Positions 8,282-17,241 of a stretch of 64,000 bases of DNA are shown here, one piece after another; the stretch's first letter is position 1; the number at the start of each line of letters is the position of its first letter. This stretch comes from DTU098 sp964498525 (lineage in GTDB: Bacteria > Bacillota > Desulfotomaculia > Desulfotomaculales > Pelotomaculaceae): assembly GCA_964498525.1 (NCBI GenBank), contig CAZCGU010000002.1, positions 248,001 through 312,000 on the forward strand, written 5' to 3'. Under the pieces are notes generated by a model, which saw only the letters and a list, made by a program, of their open reading frames with translations, searched no databases and had not been told where the DNA came from. The position numbers and the translations under genes were made by a program.

Positions 8282-8563
8282 ATGATTGGGTTGGGGGTGT
8301 GGGCTTTGCCCGTTTGTCCGGTTTGCAACGGATTGGCCCCGGTTCAAAAAAGTTGTCCCCGCTGCGGCAGGACAATGTTTGACGCGGGTTTGCTCCAGGA
8401 TTTTTACGATAGTTACAGCGCCTACCTGGAACAGGATCTTTATGAAGACGGATACAGGTGTTATAACCACGCCACTTGCGTTCACCTTTTCGCCTGCCCC
8501 TGCTGCCATTATGATGTGGATGTTGCTTTCAAAAGGCAGGATGCCGTGTATTCACAGGAATAA
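8282..8563 (+). CDS. Small zinc-ribbon protein
   Basis: A 93-residue protein with an N-terminal zinc-ribbon-like CPVCNG...CPRCG pair (residues 12-15 and 25-28) and further cysteines in CYNHATC and CPCC, enough for two metal sites. The middle is acidic and aromatic (DFYDSYSAYLEQDLYEDG). The start is unclear: ATG 8282 lacks a Shine-Dalgarno site, whereas TTG 8306 (MPVCPVCNG) follows GGGGGTGTGG and may be the true start. The function is unknown; metal binding is inferred from cysteine spacing. Confidence 0.6.
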   Translation: MIGLGVWALPVCPVCNGLAPVQKSCPRCGRTMFDAGLLQDFYDSYSAYLEQDLYEDGYRCYNHATCVHLFACPCCHYDVDVAFKRQDAVYSQE

Positions 8564-8667
8564 ATTGCTGCTCCCCTGTTGCCGGTATAAAGGAATGAAT
8601 GCGGTAAAAGGCGAATATCAGGAATGATCCGAAGTTAGTAAAAAAGTGATAGAATCAGGAGGACAGC

Positions 8668-9462
8668 ATGGTGGCTCTAGATGTTGGAATTGCCGTAATC
8701 GCCGGGACCGGGGTCTATGACCCGGGTATGATGACAGATGTTCGGGATGAAAAAGTAAGTACGCCCTATGGTGATGTTCAAATCAGTGTCGGCAGCTACC
8801 GGGGCAAAACCCTGGCCTTTATGAACCGCCACAGGGGGGACCATTCCGTACCGCCGCATCTGGTCAATTACCGCGCTAATATTGCGGCGTTAAAAAAACT
8901 TGGGGTTAAGAACGTGTTTGCCACGGCAGCCGTCGGTTCTTTGAATCCGTCCATGAAGCCCGGGGATTTTATTTTTGTTGATCAATTCCTGGATTTTACG
9001 AAAGCCCGCCGGCAGACCTTTTTTGACGGAGGTGCAAGCGGCGTGGTCCACCAGGATATGACCGCGCCCTACTGCCCGGAGCTGCGGGAAATACTGCTGC
9101 GGGCCGCGCAAAGCCTGGACTTAACCGCCCATTCCGGGGGAACGTATGTCTGCTGTGAGGGGCCGCGTTTTGAGACAGCCGCTGAAATTAAAATGTACCG
9201 CCTGCTGGGCGGCGATCTGGTGGGCATGACCGGCGTTCCGGAGGCCCCTCTGGCCCGGGAAGCCGGGATGTGTTACGCCACCGTTGCCATGGTCACCAAC
9301 TACGCCGCGGGTATTTCGCCCACCAGGCTTTCCCACCAGGAAGTGGTGGACATGATGCGAAAAAACGGGGAAAACATCCGTCAGCTGCTCATGCAGGCGG
9401 TGGCCCGGCTTGATGTAGACCGTACCTGCCGGTGTCACCGGGTACCGGAGCAAACGGGTTAA
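8668..9462 (+). CDS. mtnP: Methylthioadenosine/methylthioinosine phosphorylase
   Basis: Nucleoside phosphorylase of the MTAP/PNP fold, 264 residues: phosphate-binding GTGVYDPG (13-20), RHRGDHSVPPH (54-64), GTYVCCEGPRFE (158-169) and the ribose-site VGMTGVPEA (185-193). In adenine-specific MTAPs an Asp follows the late strand (TDYD); here the matching position reads TNYAAG (Asn211, Ala213), the arrangement of 6-oxopurine enzymes such as PNP and Pseudomonas MTI phosphorylase. With an MTA/SAH deaminase in the same operon, the likely substrate is methylthioinosine. ATG 8668 follows AGGAGG. The specificity call is inference. Confidence 0.9.
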   Translation: MVALDVGIAVIAGTGVYDPGMMTDVRDEKVSTPYGDVQISVGSYRGKTLAFMNRHRGDHSVPPHLVNYRANIAALKKLGVKNVFATAAVGSLNPSMKPGDFIFVDQFLDFTKARRQTFFDGGASGVVHQDMTAPYCPELREILLRAAQSLDLTAHSGGTYVCCEGPRFETAAEIKMYRLLGGDLVGMTGVPEAPLAREAGMCYATVAMVTNYAAGISPTRLSHQEVVDMMRKNGENIRQLLMQAVARLDVDRTCRCHRVPEQTG

Positions 9463-9516
9463 AGAATAAAGCCCACAGGCTTTTCGGCAAACCGGCTATT
9501 GTGTGGAGGTGTTTTT

Positions 9517-10563
9517 TTGGATACCATGCGCTGGACGGATGACGGCATACTGGAACTGCTGGATCAGACCCGGCTCCCCGCCGAGGTTATTTATCTCAAG
9601 TGCACAACCCCCGGGGAAGTCGCTGCCGCGATCAGGTGCCTGGCTGTGCGGGGCGCTCCGGCTATAGGGGCGGCGGCAGCCTTTGGCCTGGTCCTGGCTT
9701 GCCGGCAACTGAAAGACCTGCCGGTTGAAGCATTTACGGCCGGAGTTGGCAAGGCGGCCAGGGATCTTGCCGCCACCCGGCCCACTGCGGTTAATTTGCA
9801 CTGGGCACTGGAACGCCTGACCAGGCGGCTAAAGACCTCAGGGATCCGGGACCCGGAGGCGCTCTGCGCCGTTCTGCTGGCTGAAGCCCTGGATCTGCAT
9901 AATGAAGACGTGGCCGGCAACCGCAAGATGGGGTTGTACGGGCAGGCATTGATTCCGGCGGAGGCGCGAATATTGACCCACTGCAACGCCGGGGCCCTGG
10001 CCACCGCCGGGTACGGTACCGCCCTGGGCGTAATCCGGGCGGCCCGGAAGGCAGGCAAAAAGATCAGCGTTTATGCCGGCGAGACCCGGCCCCTGTTGCA
10101 GGGAGCCAGGCTTACAGTCTGGGAAATGCTGCAGGAAAATATTCCTGTCACCCTGATTACAGATAACATGGCCGGTTATTTGATGGCCAGGGGCATGGTG
10201 GACCTGGTTCTGGTGGGCGCCGACCGCATTGCCGCCAATGGTGACGTGGCCAACAAAATTGGGACGTACAGCCTGGCCGTTCTGGCCGGGGAGCACAACC
10301 TTCCCTTTTACGTAGCGGCGCCTGTTTCCACCATAGATTTGAGTCTGGCTTCGGGTCAGGAAATCCCCATTGAGGAGCGCGATCCCGGGGAGGTAACCCA
10401 CCTGGCCGGCTTGCCGGTGGCCCCCGGCGGAGTCACTGTCTGGAATCCCGCCTTTGATGTCACGCCTCATCGTCTAATAACAGCTGTCATAACGGATCGG
10501 GGAATAGTGCGAGCCCCCTGCGGGGAAGGGCTGCGGGAATTATTCAATGAACGGAAAAACTAA
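9517..10563 (+). CDS. mtnA: S-methyl-5-thioribose-1-phosphate isomerase
   Basis: Isomerises methylthioribose-1-phosphate to methylthioribulose-1-phosphate after the phosphorylase step. Family landmarks are RCLAVRGAPAIGAAAAFG, the catalytic Cys in THCNAGALATAGYGTALG, and VLVGADRIAANGDVANKIGT with its catalytic Asp. Length is about 348 residues from TTG 9517, which follows GGAGGT; the spacer between is a run of T (T7, including the first two bases of the start). It overlaps the start of ahcY by 17 bases. The remaining mtnB/C/D genes of the classical methionine salvage pathway are not in this window, so the ketose product may enter a shunt. Confidence 0.94.
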   Translation: MDTMRWTDDGILELLDQTRLPAEVIYLKCTTPGEVAAAIRCLAVRGAPAIGAAAAFGLVLACRQLKDLPVEAFTAGVGKAARDLAATRPTAVNLHWALERLTRRLKTSGIRDPEALCAVLLAEALDLHNEDVAGNRKMGLYGQALIPAEARILTHCNAGALATAGYGTALGVIRAARKAGKKISVYAGETRPLLQGARLTVWEMLQENIPVTLITDNMAGYLMARGMVDLVLVGADRIAANGDVANKIGTYSLAVLAGEHNLPFYVAAPVSTIDLSLASGQEIPIEERDPGEVTHLAGLPVAPGGVTVWNPAFDVTPHRLITAVITDRGIVRAPCGEGLRELFNERKN

Positions 10564-11833
10564 AATAACCGGGAGGCCTGAAGTTTTGAAGGATTACATC
10601 GTAAGGGATCTTGGCCTGGCCCCTGGGGGCAGGCAGAAAATAGACTGGGTCAAGGAACATATGCCGGTGCTCAAAGCCATCCGGGAGGATTTCGAACGGG
10701 ACCGGCCCTTTGCCGGCGCCTGGGTGGCGCTGTCCATCCACCTGGAAGCTAAAACGGCCTATCTGGCTGAAGTAATCCGGGCGGGCGGAGCCCGGGTTGC
10801 CGTTACCGGCTCCAATCCCCTCTCCACCCAGGACGACGTGGCGGCGGCCCTGGCTGTTTCCGGCATCAACGTCTACGCCTGGTACAACGCTACGGACGAA
10901 GAGTACCGGGAGCACCTTCTCCATGTCCTGGATACAGGACCACAGGTGGTTATCGACGACGGCGGGGATTTGGTGGGGCTTCTGCATACGGTAAGAAGGG
11001 AGCAGGCAGCCAGGGTGGTTGGCGGCTGTGAAGAGACCACTACGGGGGTGCGGCGGCTGGAGGCCCTGGACCGGGAGAAGAAGCTGCTGTTCCCGATGCT
11101 GGCGGTGAACGATGCCCTTTGCAAATTCCTGTTTGACAACCGGTACGGGACCGGGGAATCGGTCTGGTCGGGGATCATGCGTACCACCAACCTGGTGGTG
11201 GCCGGGAAAACGGTGGTAGTTCTGGGGTACGGCTGGTGCGGCAAGGGCGTGGCCCTGCGCGCCAGGGGCCTGGGAGCAAGGGTCATGGTTTGCGAGGTGG
11301 ATCCCGTCAAAGCCATCGAGGCCCACATGGATGGTTACCAGGTACTGGACAGCGGGCAGGCCGCTGCCCACGGCGACATTTTCATTACCGTCACAGGCTG
11401 CCGGGACGTTTTAGGCCGGAGCCATTTTGAAAAGATGAAGAACGGCGCCATCCTGGCCAACGCCGGCCACTTCGACGTGGAGATTAATCTAAAGGACCTG
11501 GGGGATTTGGCCCGGGAACGGCGCCCGGCGCGCCGCAACATTGAACAGTTTACCCTGGCAGACGGCCGGAATATTTACCTGCTGGGGGGGGGACGCCTGG
11601 TCAACCTGGCTGCCGGGGACGGCCACCCCACAGAAATAATGGATATGTCCTTCGCCATTCAGGCCCTTTCGGCCCGCTATATCCAGGAGAATGCGGGGAC
11701 CCTGGACAAACGCCTGTACCGGGTACCGGAAGAAATCGACCGCCGGGTTGCCTGGCTGAAGCTGAATTCCCTGGGTATCGCCATCGACAGCCTGACCGGG
11801 GAGCAGGAGACTTACCTGAACAAGTGGCAGTAA
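10547..11833 (+). CDS. ahcY: Adenosylhomocysteinase (or S-inosylhomocysteine hydrolase)
   Basis: NAD-dependent hydrolase of S-adenosylhomocysteine. It shows LSIHLEAKTAYLAEVIRAGG, VTGSNPLSTQDDVAAAL, the substrate-domain EETTTGVRRL, the Rossmann motif VVVLGYGWCGKGVALRARG and the C-terminal GDGHPTEIMDMSFA. At 428 residues it is the short archaeal/Thermotoga form lacking the eukaryotic insert. ATG 10547 lies inside the end of mtnA, so the two are translationally coupled. Because an SAH deaminase lies next to it, it may act on S-inosylhomocysteine, as shown for a methanogen homologue; that is inference. Confidence 0.93.
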   Translation: MNGKTKITGRPEVLKDYIVRDLGLAPGGRQKIDWVKEHMPVLKAIREDFERDRPFAGAWVALSIHLEAKTAYLAEVIRAGGARVAVTGSNPLSTQDDVAAALAVSGINVYAWYNATDEEYREHLLHVLDTGPQVVIDDGGDLVGLLHTVRREQAARVVGGCEETTTGVRRLEALDREKKLLFPMLAVNDALCKFLFDNRYGTGESVWSGIMRTTNLVVAGKTVVVLGYGWCGKGVALRARGLGARVMVCEVDPVKAIEAHMDGYQVLDSGQAAAHGDIFITVTGCRDVLGRSHFEKMKNGAILANAGHFDVEINLKDLGDLARERRPARRNIEQFTLADGRNIYLLGGGRLVNLAAGDGHPTEIMDMSFAIQALSARYIQENAGTLDKRLYRVPEEIDRRVAWLKLNSLGIAIDSLTGEQETYLNKWQ

Positions 11834-11921
11834 AATATCCGGGAACCCGCAAACATTCCTGAAAAAAGGCGGAAGGCGCTTGAACAAGGGATGGCATATA
11901 ACTTTTGGGAGGGAGCTACAG

Positions 11922-13232
11922 ATGGCTAATTTATTGATTAAGGGGGCCACTATCCTCACCATGGAGGACCTGGGGGATCACGCAGGGATTTATCCCGGGG
12001 GTGAAATTGCCGTTGCCGGAGATGCCATTGTTGCGGCGGGCCCGCGGGGTTGTGTGCCGGAGGGTTTTCAGGCGGACCGGGTCATAGACGGTGCGGGGAT
12101 GGTGGCCATGCCCGGTTTTGTCAACTGCCACACCCACACAGCCATGACCCTTATGCGCAGCTATGCCGACGACATGCCCCTCATGAAGTGGCTTTCGGAA
12201 AAAATCTGGCCCCTGGAGGAAAAACTTAAGAGGGAAGATATTTTCTGGGGCGCCATGCTGTGCTGTTTGGAAATGATTAAATCAGGCACAACTACTTTTG
12301 CCGATATGTATTTTGAAATGGATCAGGTTGCCCGGGCAGTTGAACAAAGCGGTATGCGGGCCTGCCTCTCCCGGGGCATGATCGGCGTGGCGCCTAACGC
12401 CCGGAAAGCCATTGAGGAAAGCGTGAATTTTGTCCGGGAATGGGACGGCCGGGCTGAAGGAAGGATAAAAACCATGTTCGGGCCCCACGCCCCTTACACC
12501 TGTCCCCCGGAGTACCTGGAAGAGGTCATCGGCCTGGCTGCCCAATACGGGACAGGGCTTCATATCCACGTTGCCGAAACTAAAGAAGAAATCCGGGAGA
12601 TCAAGGAAAACTACGGAACTACCCCCGTCCGGCACCTGGACAGCATCGGCCTCTTTGAGCAGCCGGTGCTGGCAGCGCATTGCGTGCACCTGGAACGGGA
12701 GGAAATAGAAATCCTGTCGGCCAAAGAGGTGGGGGTCGCCCACTGTCCCCAAAGCAACATGAAGCTGGCCAGCGGGATTGCCCCGGTGGTTAGCCTGCTT
12801 GCCGCCGGAGTCAATGTGGGTCTGGGTACCGACGGGGCAGCCAGCAACAATAATCTCGATATGCTGGAAGAGATGCGCAGCGCTGCCCTGCTCCAGAAAG
12901 TCGCTACCGCAGATCCCGAAGCTCTGCCTTCCCTTGAGGCGTTGCAAATGGCTACCCGGGCCGGGGCCCGGGTCCTGGGCCTGCCCGATGTGGGAATCTT
13001 GAGAGCCGGCCTGAAGGCCGACCTGATCCTGGTTGATTTTCACCGCCCGCACCTCTACCCCCGGCATGACTTTGCGGCTCATCTGGTTTACGCTGCTCAA
13101 TCCGCCGATGTGGACACGGTGCTCATTAACGGGAAAGTGGTTATGGAGGGCAGGAAGGTTCTGACCATGGATGAGGAAGAGGTTATGCGGCGAGCCCAGG
13201 AACAGGCATTCCGGCTGGTAGGTAAAGTTTAA
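11922..13232 (+). CDS. mtaD: 5-methylthioadenosine/S-adenosylhomocysteine deaminase
   Basis: Amidohydrolase-superfamily deaminase that converts MTA and SAH to their inosyl forms. Metal ligands are the HxH pair His70/His72 in NCHTHTAMTLM, a His in GLHIHVAETKEE, the His of AHCVHL and the Asp of GLGTDGAASNNNLDM. ATG 11922 lies 8-9 bases after GGGAGGGAG; a TTG at 11880 is less likely. About 436 residues, as for characterised homologues such as Thermotoga TM0936. Last gene of the mtnP-mtnA-ahcY-mtaD operon. Confidence 0.93.
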   Translation: MANLLIKGATILTMEDLGDHAGIYPGGEIAVAGDAIVAAGPRGCVPEGFQADRVIDGAGMVAMPGFVNCHTHTAMTLMRSYADDMPLMKWLSEKIWPLEEKLKREDIFWGAMLCCLEMIKSGTTTFADMYFEMDQVARAVEQSGMRACLSRGMIGVAPNARKAIEESVNFVREWDGRAEGRIKTMFGPHAPYTCPPEYLEEVIGLAAQYGTGLHIHVAETKEEIREIKENYGTTPVRHLDSIGLFEQPVLAAHCVHLEREEIEILSAKEVGVAHCPQSNMKLASGIAPVVSLLAAGVNVGLGTDGAASNNNLDMLEEMRSAALLQKVATADPEALPSLEALQMATRAGARVLGLPDVGILRAGLKADLILVDFHRPHLYPRHDFAAHLVYAAQSADVDTVLINGKVVMEGRKVLTMDEEEVMRRAQEQAFRLVGKV

Positions 13233-13578
13233 CAATGGCCAAACGGGGTTTTACGGTACAGGGGACCCGGCCATTGGGACCTGATGCTGCTGCCGGGAGC
13301 ATACCCGGCAGGGGGTTTTCGGCCGGATCGGCGGAATTTAAAATTGAGCCGGCATAACGGATGGCGAAACCAGCGGAGGTGGTCGCCTTGGGCCGTCCGC
13401 TGCCGGTGAAGCCCGTTTTGTGCCCTGGGCGGTATTATACCGGCCGGCGGCCCGTGACCCGGACGGGGCTGGCAGGTATTGGCCCGGGCCCGACCAGGGT
13501 ACCATCCCCTTTAGCTGAGGAATAACCGGTGATTTTAACCTGGCCGGGGTACGCCGTCCCGGGCCAGGTTCCCGGTCG
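13233..13578. terminator. GC-rich convergent intergenic region with terminator hairpin
   Basis: About 345 bases separate mtaD from the convergent aminotransferase gene. No gene is supported. A 9-bp perfect stem AACCTGGCC/GGCCAGGTT (13537-13545 with 13562-13570), extended inside by G:C pairs, is followed on the plus strand by a T-rich tract ending at about 13587. It probably ends the salvage operon. The rest is GC-rich with several short inverted repeats. Confidence 0.55.
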
Positions 13579-15000
13579 TTATTTTTTAATCAGTGACTTA
13601 ATTATTGTCCTGGCGCCCGAGGCAGCCACGCCCATAAAGCTTTTATGGGAGGCCAGGATTTTTTCCAGGGCATCCAGGAGGCTGTCCAACTGTTCCCGGC
13701 TAACACCCAGAGGGGGTTCCAGCCGGATTACATTAGGGTTGTTCAGGGTGTAGGCGGTAATAATCCGGTGTTTGTTCAGCAGTTCACCCGCCACCAGGCT
13801 GCCCAGGTACTCTTCGGAGAGCTTGGACGCCAGGCCGAAGGTAGCTTTGACGGCCAGGCCGCCGGGCTGATTAAACTCAATGCCCACCATCAGACCCCGC
13901 CCCCGCACGTCTTTTAAAAGGGGGTATTTTTCTTTCAATTTACCAAGTCCCGTCAGCAGGTAATCGCCGCTTTCCCGGGCCTGCTCCGGCAGGTTCTCTT
14001 CGCAAATTACATCCAGGGCCGCTACGGCTGCCGCCGCCGCCCAGGTATTGCCGCCGAAGGTGGTGGTGTGCAGAAGCGCTTTTTCCATGCTTCCATAGGC
14101 CCTTTTCCAAACTTCGTCGGTGCTGATGTAGGCCCCGATGGGCATGATCCCGCCGCCCAATGACTTGGCCAGGCAGAGGATGTCGGGCGTTATGCCGTCA
14201 TGCTGGCAGGCAAACATCTTCCCGGTCCTTCCCAAACCGGTTTGAATTTCATCAAAGATCAACAACGTACCGTGCCGGGAGCAAATTTGTCTGGCGCCGG
14301 AAAGGTAGCCTTCGGGGGGCAGGATAATCCCGCCCTCACCCTGGATGGGCTCCACAATGAAAGCGGCGCAAGTTTTTTCCCTTAGTATTGCTTCCAGCGC
14401 TTCCAGGTCGCCAAAGGGGACCGGGCGGCATTCAGGAATGAGGGGCGCAAAGGCCTTCTGGTATTTCTCTCGCCCGGTAACGGAAAGGGCGCCCAAAGTC
14501 TTGCCGTGGAAGGAGCCGTGGCAGTAAACCAGGCCAGGGCGGCCGGTGGCGGCCCGGGCCAGTTTCAGGGCCCCCTCCACAGCTTCGGCCCCGCTGTTGC
14601 CGAAAAAGGAGCGGCGCAGTTCACCGGGGGTGAGCAGGGCGAGATTTCTGGCCAGCGCACCGGCAATAGTGCCCAGGGAGGCCTGGAGCAGGTTCGGTTG
14701 TTCCCTGACCTGGTCCAGGGCCGCCAGGACTTTCGGATGGTTGTGCCCCAGATTCAGAGCCCCGTAAGCGCCTAAAAAGTCCAGATACTGGTTGCCCTGA
14801 CTGTCCCAGACGCAAACGCCCTCTGCTTTAATAAACTGCTTGTCGAAATTCAAAAGGCCAAGCATTGCGGCCAGGCTTGCATTCAGGTAGGTTTTGTGGT
14901 TTTCCACAACTTTTTCCCGGTCCTGCTTCAGGGCTGCCTGGAGGGTCAGCCAGCCGGCCGGCTTGCGGGCTGGCGAAAAAGGATTTTTCATTGTGTTCAA
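13579..15000 (-). CDS. Class III aminotransferase, putrescine/ornithine type
   Basis: A 473-residue PLP enzyme of fold type I, subgroup III. Landmarks are FGNSGAEAVEGALKLAR, HGSFHGKTLGALSVTG, the PLP-contact Asp250 in LIFDEIQTGLGRTGK and Schiff-base Lys279 in LCLAKSLGGG. The N-terminal extension and the LNLGHNHP and YGSMEKALLHTTTFGGN segments match putrescine aminotransferase (PatA/YgjG) better than acetylornithine aminotransferase, but the substrate is not proven. The TTG at 15000 follows GGGAGA at 11 bases; ATG 14991 is too far from it. Transcribed alone, facing the salvage operon. Confidence 0.85.
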   Translation of the reverse strand: MNTMKNPFSPARKPAGWLTLQAALKQDREKVVENHKTYLNASLAAMLGLLNFDKQFIKAEGVCVWDSQGNQYLDFLGAYGALNLGHNHPKVLAALDQVREQPNLLQASLGTIAGALARNLALLTPGELRRSFFGNSGAEAVEGALKLARAATGRPGLVYCHGSFHGKTLGALSVTGREKYQKAFAPLIPECRPVPFGDLEALEAILREKTCAAFIVEPIQGEGGIILPPEGYLSGARQICSRHGTLLIFDEIQTGLGRTGKMFACQHDGITPDILCLAKSLGGGIMPIGAYISTDEVWKRAYGSMEKALLHTTTFGGNTWAAAAAVAALDVICEENLPEQARESGDYLLTGLGKLKEKYPLLKDVRGRGLMVGIEFNQPGGLAVKATFGLASKLSEEYLGSLVAGELLNKHRIITAYTLNNPNVIRLEPPLGVSREQLDSLLDALEKILASHKSFMGVAASGARTIIKSLIKK

Positions 15001-15109
15001 TTATTGTTCATCTCCCGTGTGCTCAATGTGTGTACACCCTTTATCCGTATTATTTTCTCTAAAGGGCTGAAATAACCTTCGTGAAACCCTAAAATAATTC
15101 AGGCTTTTC

Positions 15110-15138
15110 TTGACATGGCAGGACCATTCAAGTAAAAT
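15110..15138 (+). promoter_or_regulatory. Sigma-A promoter for the ylxM-ffh operon
   Basis: A perfect -35 TTGACA (15110-15115), a 17-base spacer and -10 TAAAAT (15133-15138), one mismatch to consensus. It lies 45 bases upstream of ylxM in the gap between divergent genes. Likely drives ylxM, ffh and possibly rpsP onward. Confidence 0.8.
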
Positions 15139-15182
15139 CAATCTGTAAAGGGAAAGTCCTTTATAGGCAGGCGGTGAGTCCG

Positions 15183-15536
15183 GTGTTGGAAAAGGTAGCC
15201 TGGATAACAATGCTTTATGACTTTTACGGCCAGCTTTTGACTGAACGCCAGAAGGATTTTATTGAACTGTATTACGGCCAGAACTTGTCCCTGGGTGAAA
15301 TTGCCGGTGAATTTAACGTTACCCGCCAGTCCGTGCATGATACCTTGAAAAGATCGGAGCAGCTTCTGACCTACTATGAGGATAAACTGGGGCTGGTGGC
15401 CAGATACCGGGTTGAAAGGGAAAAGCTGGCGATTGCCGCCGGCCTGCTGGATCAATGTATTTCCACCGGTGAAGATGACCGGATCAGGCGGGTAAAGGAG
15501 ATTCTCTGCGAATTCATGGACCCGGAAAAACAGTAA
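15183..15536 (+). CDS. ylxM: SRP-associated helix-turn-helix protein YlxM
   Basis: Small helix-turn-helix protein of the YlxM/p13 family, encoded directly before ffh as in other Firmicutes, where it modulates the SRP. The N-terminus LEKVAWITMLYDFYG aligns with the start of known YlxM proteins, and LSLGEIAGEFNVTRQSVHDTL is the HTH. I chose GTG 15183, about 7 bases after the AGGCGGTGA site; an in-frame GTG at 15174 lies inside that site. 117 residues. Confidence 0.93.
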   Translation: MLEKVAWITMLYDFYGQLLTERQKDFIELYYGQNLSLGEIAGEFNVTRQSVHDTLKRSEQLLTYYEDKLGLVARYRVEREKLAIAAGLLDQCISTGEDDRIRRVKEILCEFMDPEKQ

Positions 15537-15567
15537 AAGGTTGAGGTTCAAAGGGGGGAACCCGGGC

Positions 15568-16917
15568 ATGTTTGCCAATCTCGCTGAAAGACTGCAGGAA
15601 ACATTTAAAAAGATGAGGGGTAAAGGACGCCTGAACGAGGCCGATGTCAACGAGGCCCTGCGGGAAGTGCGCCTGGCCCTGCTGGAAGCGGATGTCAACT
15701 TTAAAGTTGTGAAGGACTTTGTGGCCCGGATAAAGGAGCGGGCGGTGGGGCAGGAACTGCTGGAAAGCTTAAATCCCGCCCAGCACGTTATAAAAATTGT
15801 TCATGATGAGCTGACCGGGCTAATGGGAGGTTCCAACAGCAAAATTAGTCTGGCTCCCAAACCCCCTACCATCATCATGATGGTGGGTCTTAACGGCGCA
15901 GGTAAAACCACCACCAGCGCCAAATTGGCCAATCTCCTGCGCAAACAGGGCCGGCGGCCCCTGCTGGTGGCCGCGGACGTGTACAGGCCGGCTGCGATTA
16001 AACAGCTGCAGGTGCTGGGAGGGCAGTTGAACATACAGGTATTTGCCCTGGAGAACCAGCAGGATCCGGTGGCCATAAGCCGGGCAGCCGTAGAAAAAGC
16101 CGCGGTGGGCGGATTTGACCTGGTTATCATTGATACCGCGGGACGCCAGGAAGTAAACGAAGAACTCATGGCCGAACTTGAATCTATGAACGAAGCCATA
16201 AAGCCCCATGAGATCCTCCTGGTGGTGGACGCCATGACCGGTCAGGCAGCGGTTAATGTTGCTGAAACATTTAACCGGCGCCTTGAATTGGACGGAGTGG
16301 TTCTAACCAAACTTGACGGTGATACCAGGGGCGGCGCAGCCCTGTCCGTTCGCTCGGTAACAGGCAAGCCCATTAAATTTGCCGGTGTCGGCGAAAAACT
16401 GGACGCCCTGGAGTCCTTTCACCCCGACCGGATGGCCGAGCGGATCCTGGGTATGGGCGATATGCTTACACTTATAGAAAAAGCCCAGGAAAACTTTGAC
16501 GCCGGGCAGATGGCCAGGATGCAGAAGAAAATAAGGTCCATGGAGTTTACCCTGGATGACTTCATTGAGCAGATTTCCCATGTCAAGAAGATGGGACCCC
16601 TGGACCAGGTTTTGGGGATGATTCCGGGCCTGGGCGGGATGAAGAAGCTAAAGGATATCCAGGTGGATGAAAAGGAACTTGTTTACGTTGAGGCCATTAT
16701 CCATTCCATGACACCGGATGAGCGGCGCGAGCCCGAGCGGCTCTTGAACGGCAGCCGCAAACGGCGGATTGCCAGGGGCAGCGGCACCTCCGTGCAGGAG
16801 GTAAACCGCCTCCTCAAGCAGTTTGAGCAGACCAAGAAAATGATGAAACAGTTGATGGATATGGAAAAAAGTATGAAGAAGGGCGGCAAAATACCAAAAA
16901 TGCCCTTCTTAAGTTAA
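15568..16917 (+). CDS. ffh: Signal recognition particle protein Ffh
   Basis: SRP54 GTPase, 449 residues, which binds signal peptides and SRP RNA. N domain (1-90), G domain with GLNGAGKTTTSAKLA near residue 107, DTAGRQE near 189 and TKLDGDTRGG near 246, then the Met-rich M domain with finger loop MGPLDQVLGMIPGLGG and the RNA-binding helix RRIARGSGTSVQEVN. ATG 15568 follows AAAGGGGGGAA. It shares the NG architecture of FtsY at 2.3 kb. The 4.5S/SRP RNA gene is not in the window. Confidence 0.98.
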   Translation: MFANLAERLQETFKKMRGKGRLNEADVNEALREVRLALLEADVNFKVVKDFVARIKERAVGQELLESLNPAQHVIKIVHDELTGLMGGSNSKISLAPKPPTIIMMVGLNGAGKTTTSAKLANLLRKQGRRPLLVAADVYRPAAIKQLQVLGGQLNIQVFALENQQDPVAISRAAVEKAAVGGFDLVIIDTAGRQEVNEELMAELESMNEAIKPHEILLVVDAMTGQAAVNVAETFNRRLELDGVVLTKLDGDTRGGAALSVRSVTGKPIKFAGVGEKLDALESFHPDRMAERILGMGDMLTLIEKAQENFDAGQMARMQKKIRSMEFTLDDFIEQISHVKKMGPLDQVLGMIPGLGGMKKLKDIQVDEKELVYVEAIIHSMTPDERREPERLLNGSRKRRIARGSGTSVQEVNRLLKQFEQTKKMMKQLMDMEKSMKKGGKIPKMPFLS

Positions 16918-16947
16918 GCATAACACGAACCAAAGGAGGTGAAGACG

Positions 16948-17223
16948 ATGGCTGTTAGAATTCGTCTGAAAAGGGTGGGCGCCAAAAAAGCCCCTTTTTA
17001 CCGCATTGTTGTAGCTGATTCCCGTTCCCCCAGGGACGGCAGGTTTATCGAGGAAATCGGATACTACGACCCCCTGAAGGATCCCGCCATAATTAATATT
17101 GACCAGGATAAAGCACTGGACTGGTTGAAAAAGGGAGCCCAGCTTTCAGAAACTGCCAAAGCCCTGTTCAACAAGGCAGGGGTTTTTAAGAAAGAAACAG
17201 TTGCTGCTGCTGAAGAGGGTTAG
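16948..17223 (+). CDS. rpsP: 30S ribosomal protein S16
   Basis: 91 residues beginning MAVRIRLKRVGAKKAPFYRI, then VVADSRSPRDGRFIEEIGYYDP, diagnostic of bS16. ATG 16948 follows a near-perfect AAAGGAGGTGA site. It follows ffh and precedes khpA, the conserved Firmicute order. Confidence 0.99.
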   Translation: MAVRIRLKRVGAKKAPFYRIVVADSRSPRDGRFIEEIGYYDPLKDPAIINIDQDKALDWLKKGAQLSETAKALFNKAGVFKKETVAAAEEG

Positions 17224-17241
17224 TAATAGGGAGGCTATTTG

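Noticed and set aside
12282..13235. 317-codon minus-strand frame opposite the deaminase
   Set aside because: Antisense of a clear amidohydrolase, with no domain and no ribosome site.
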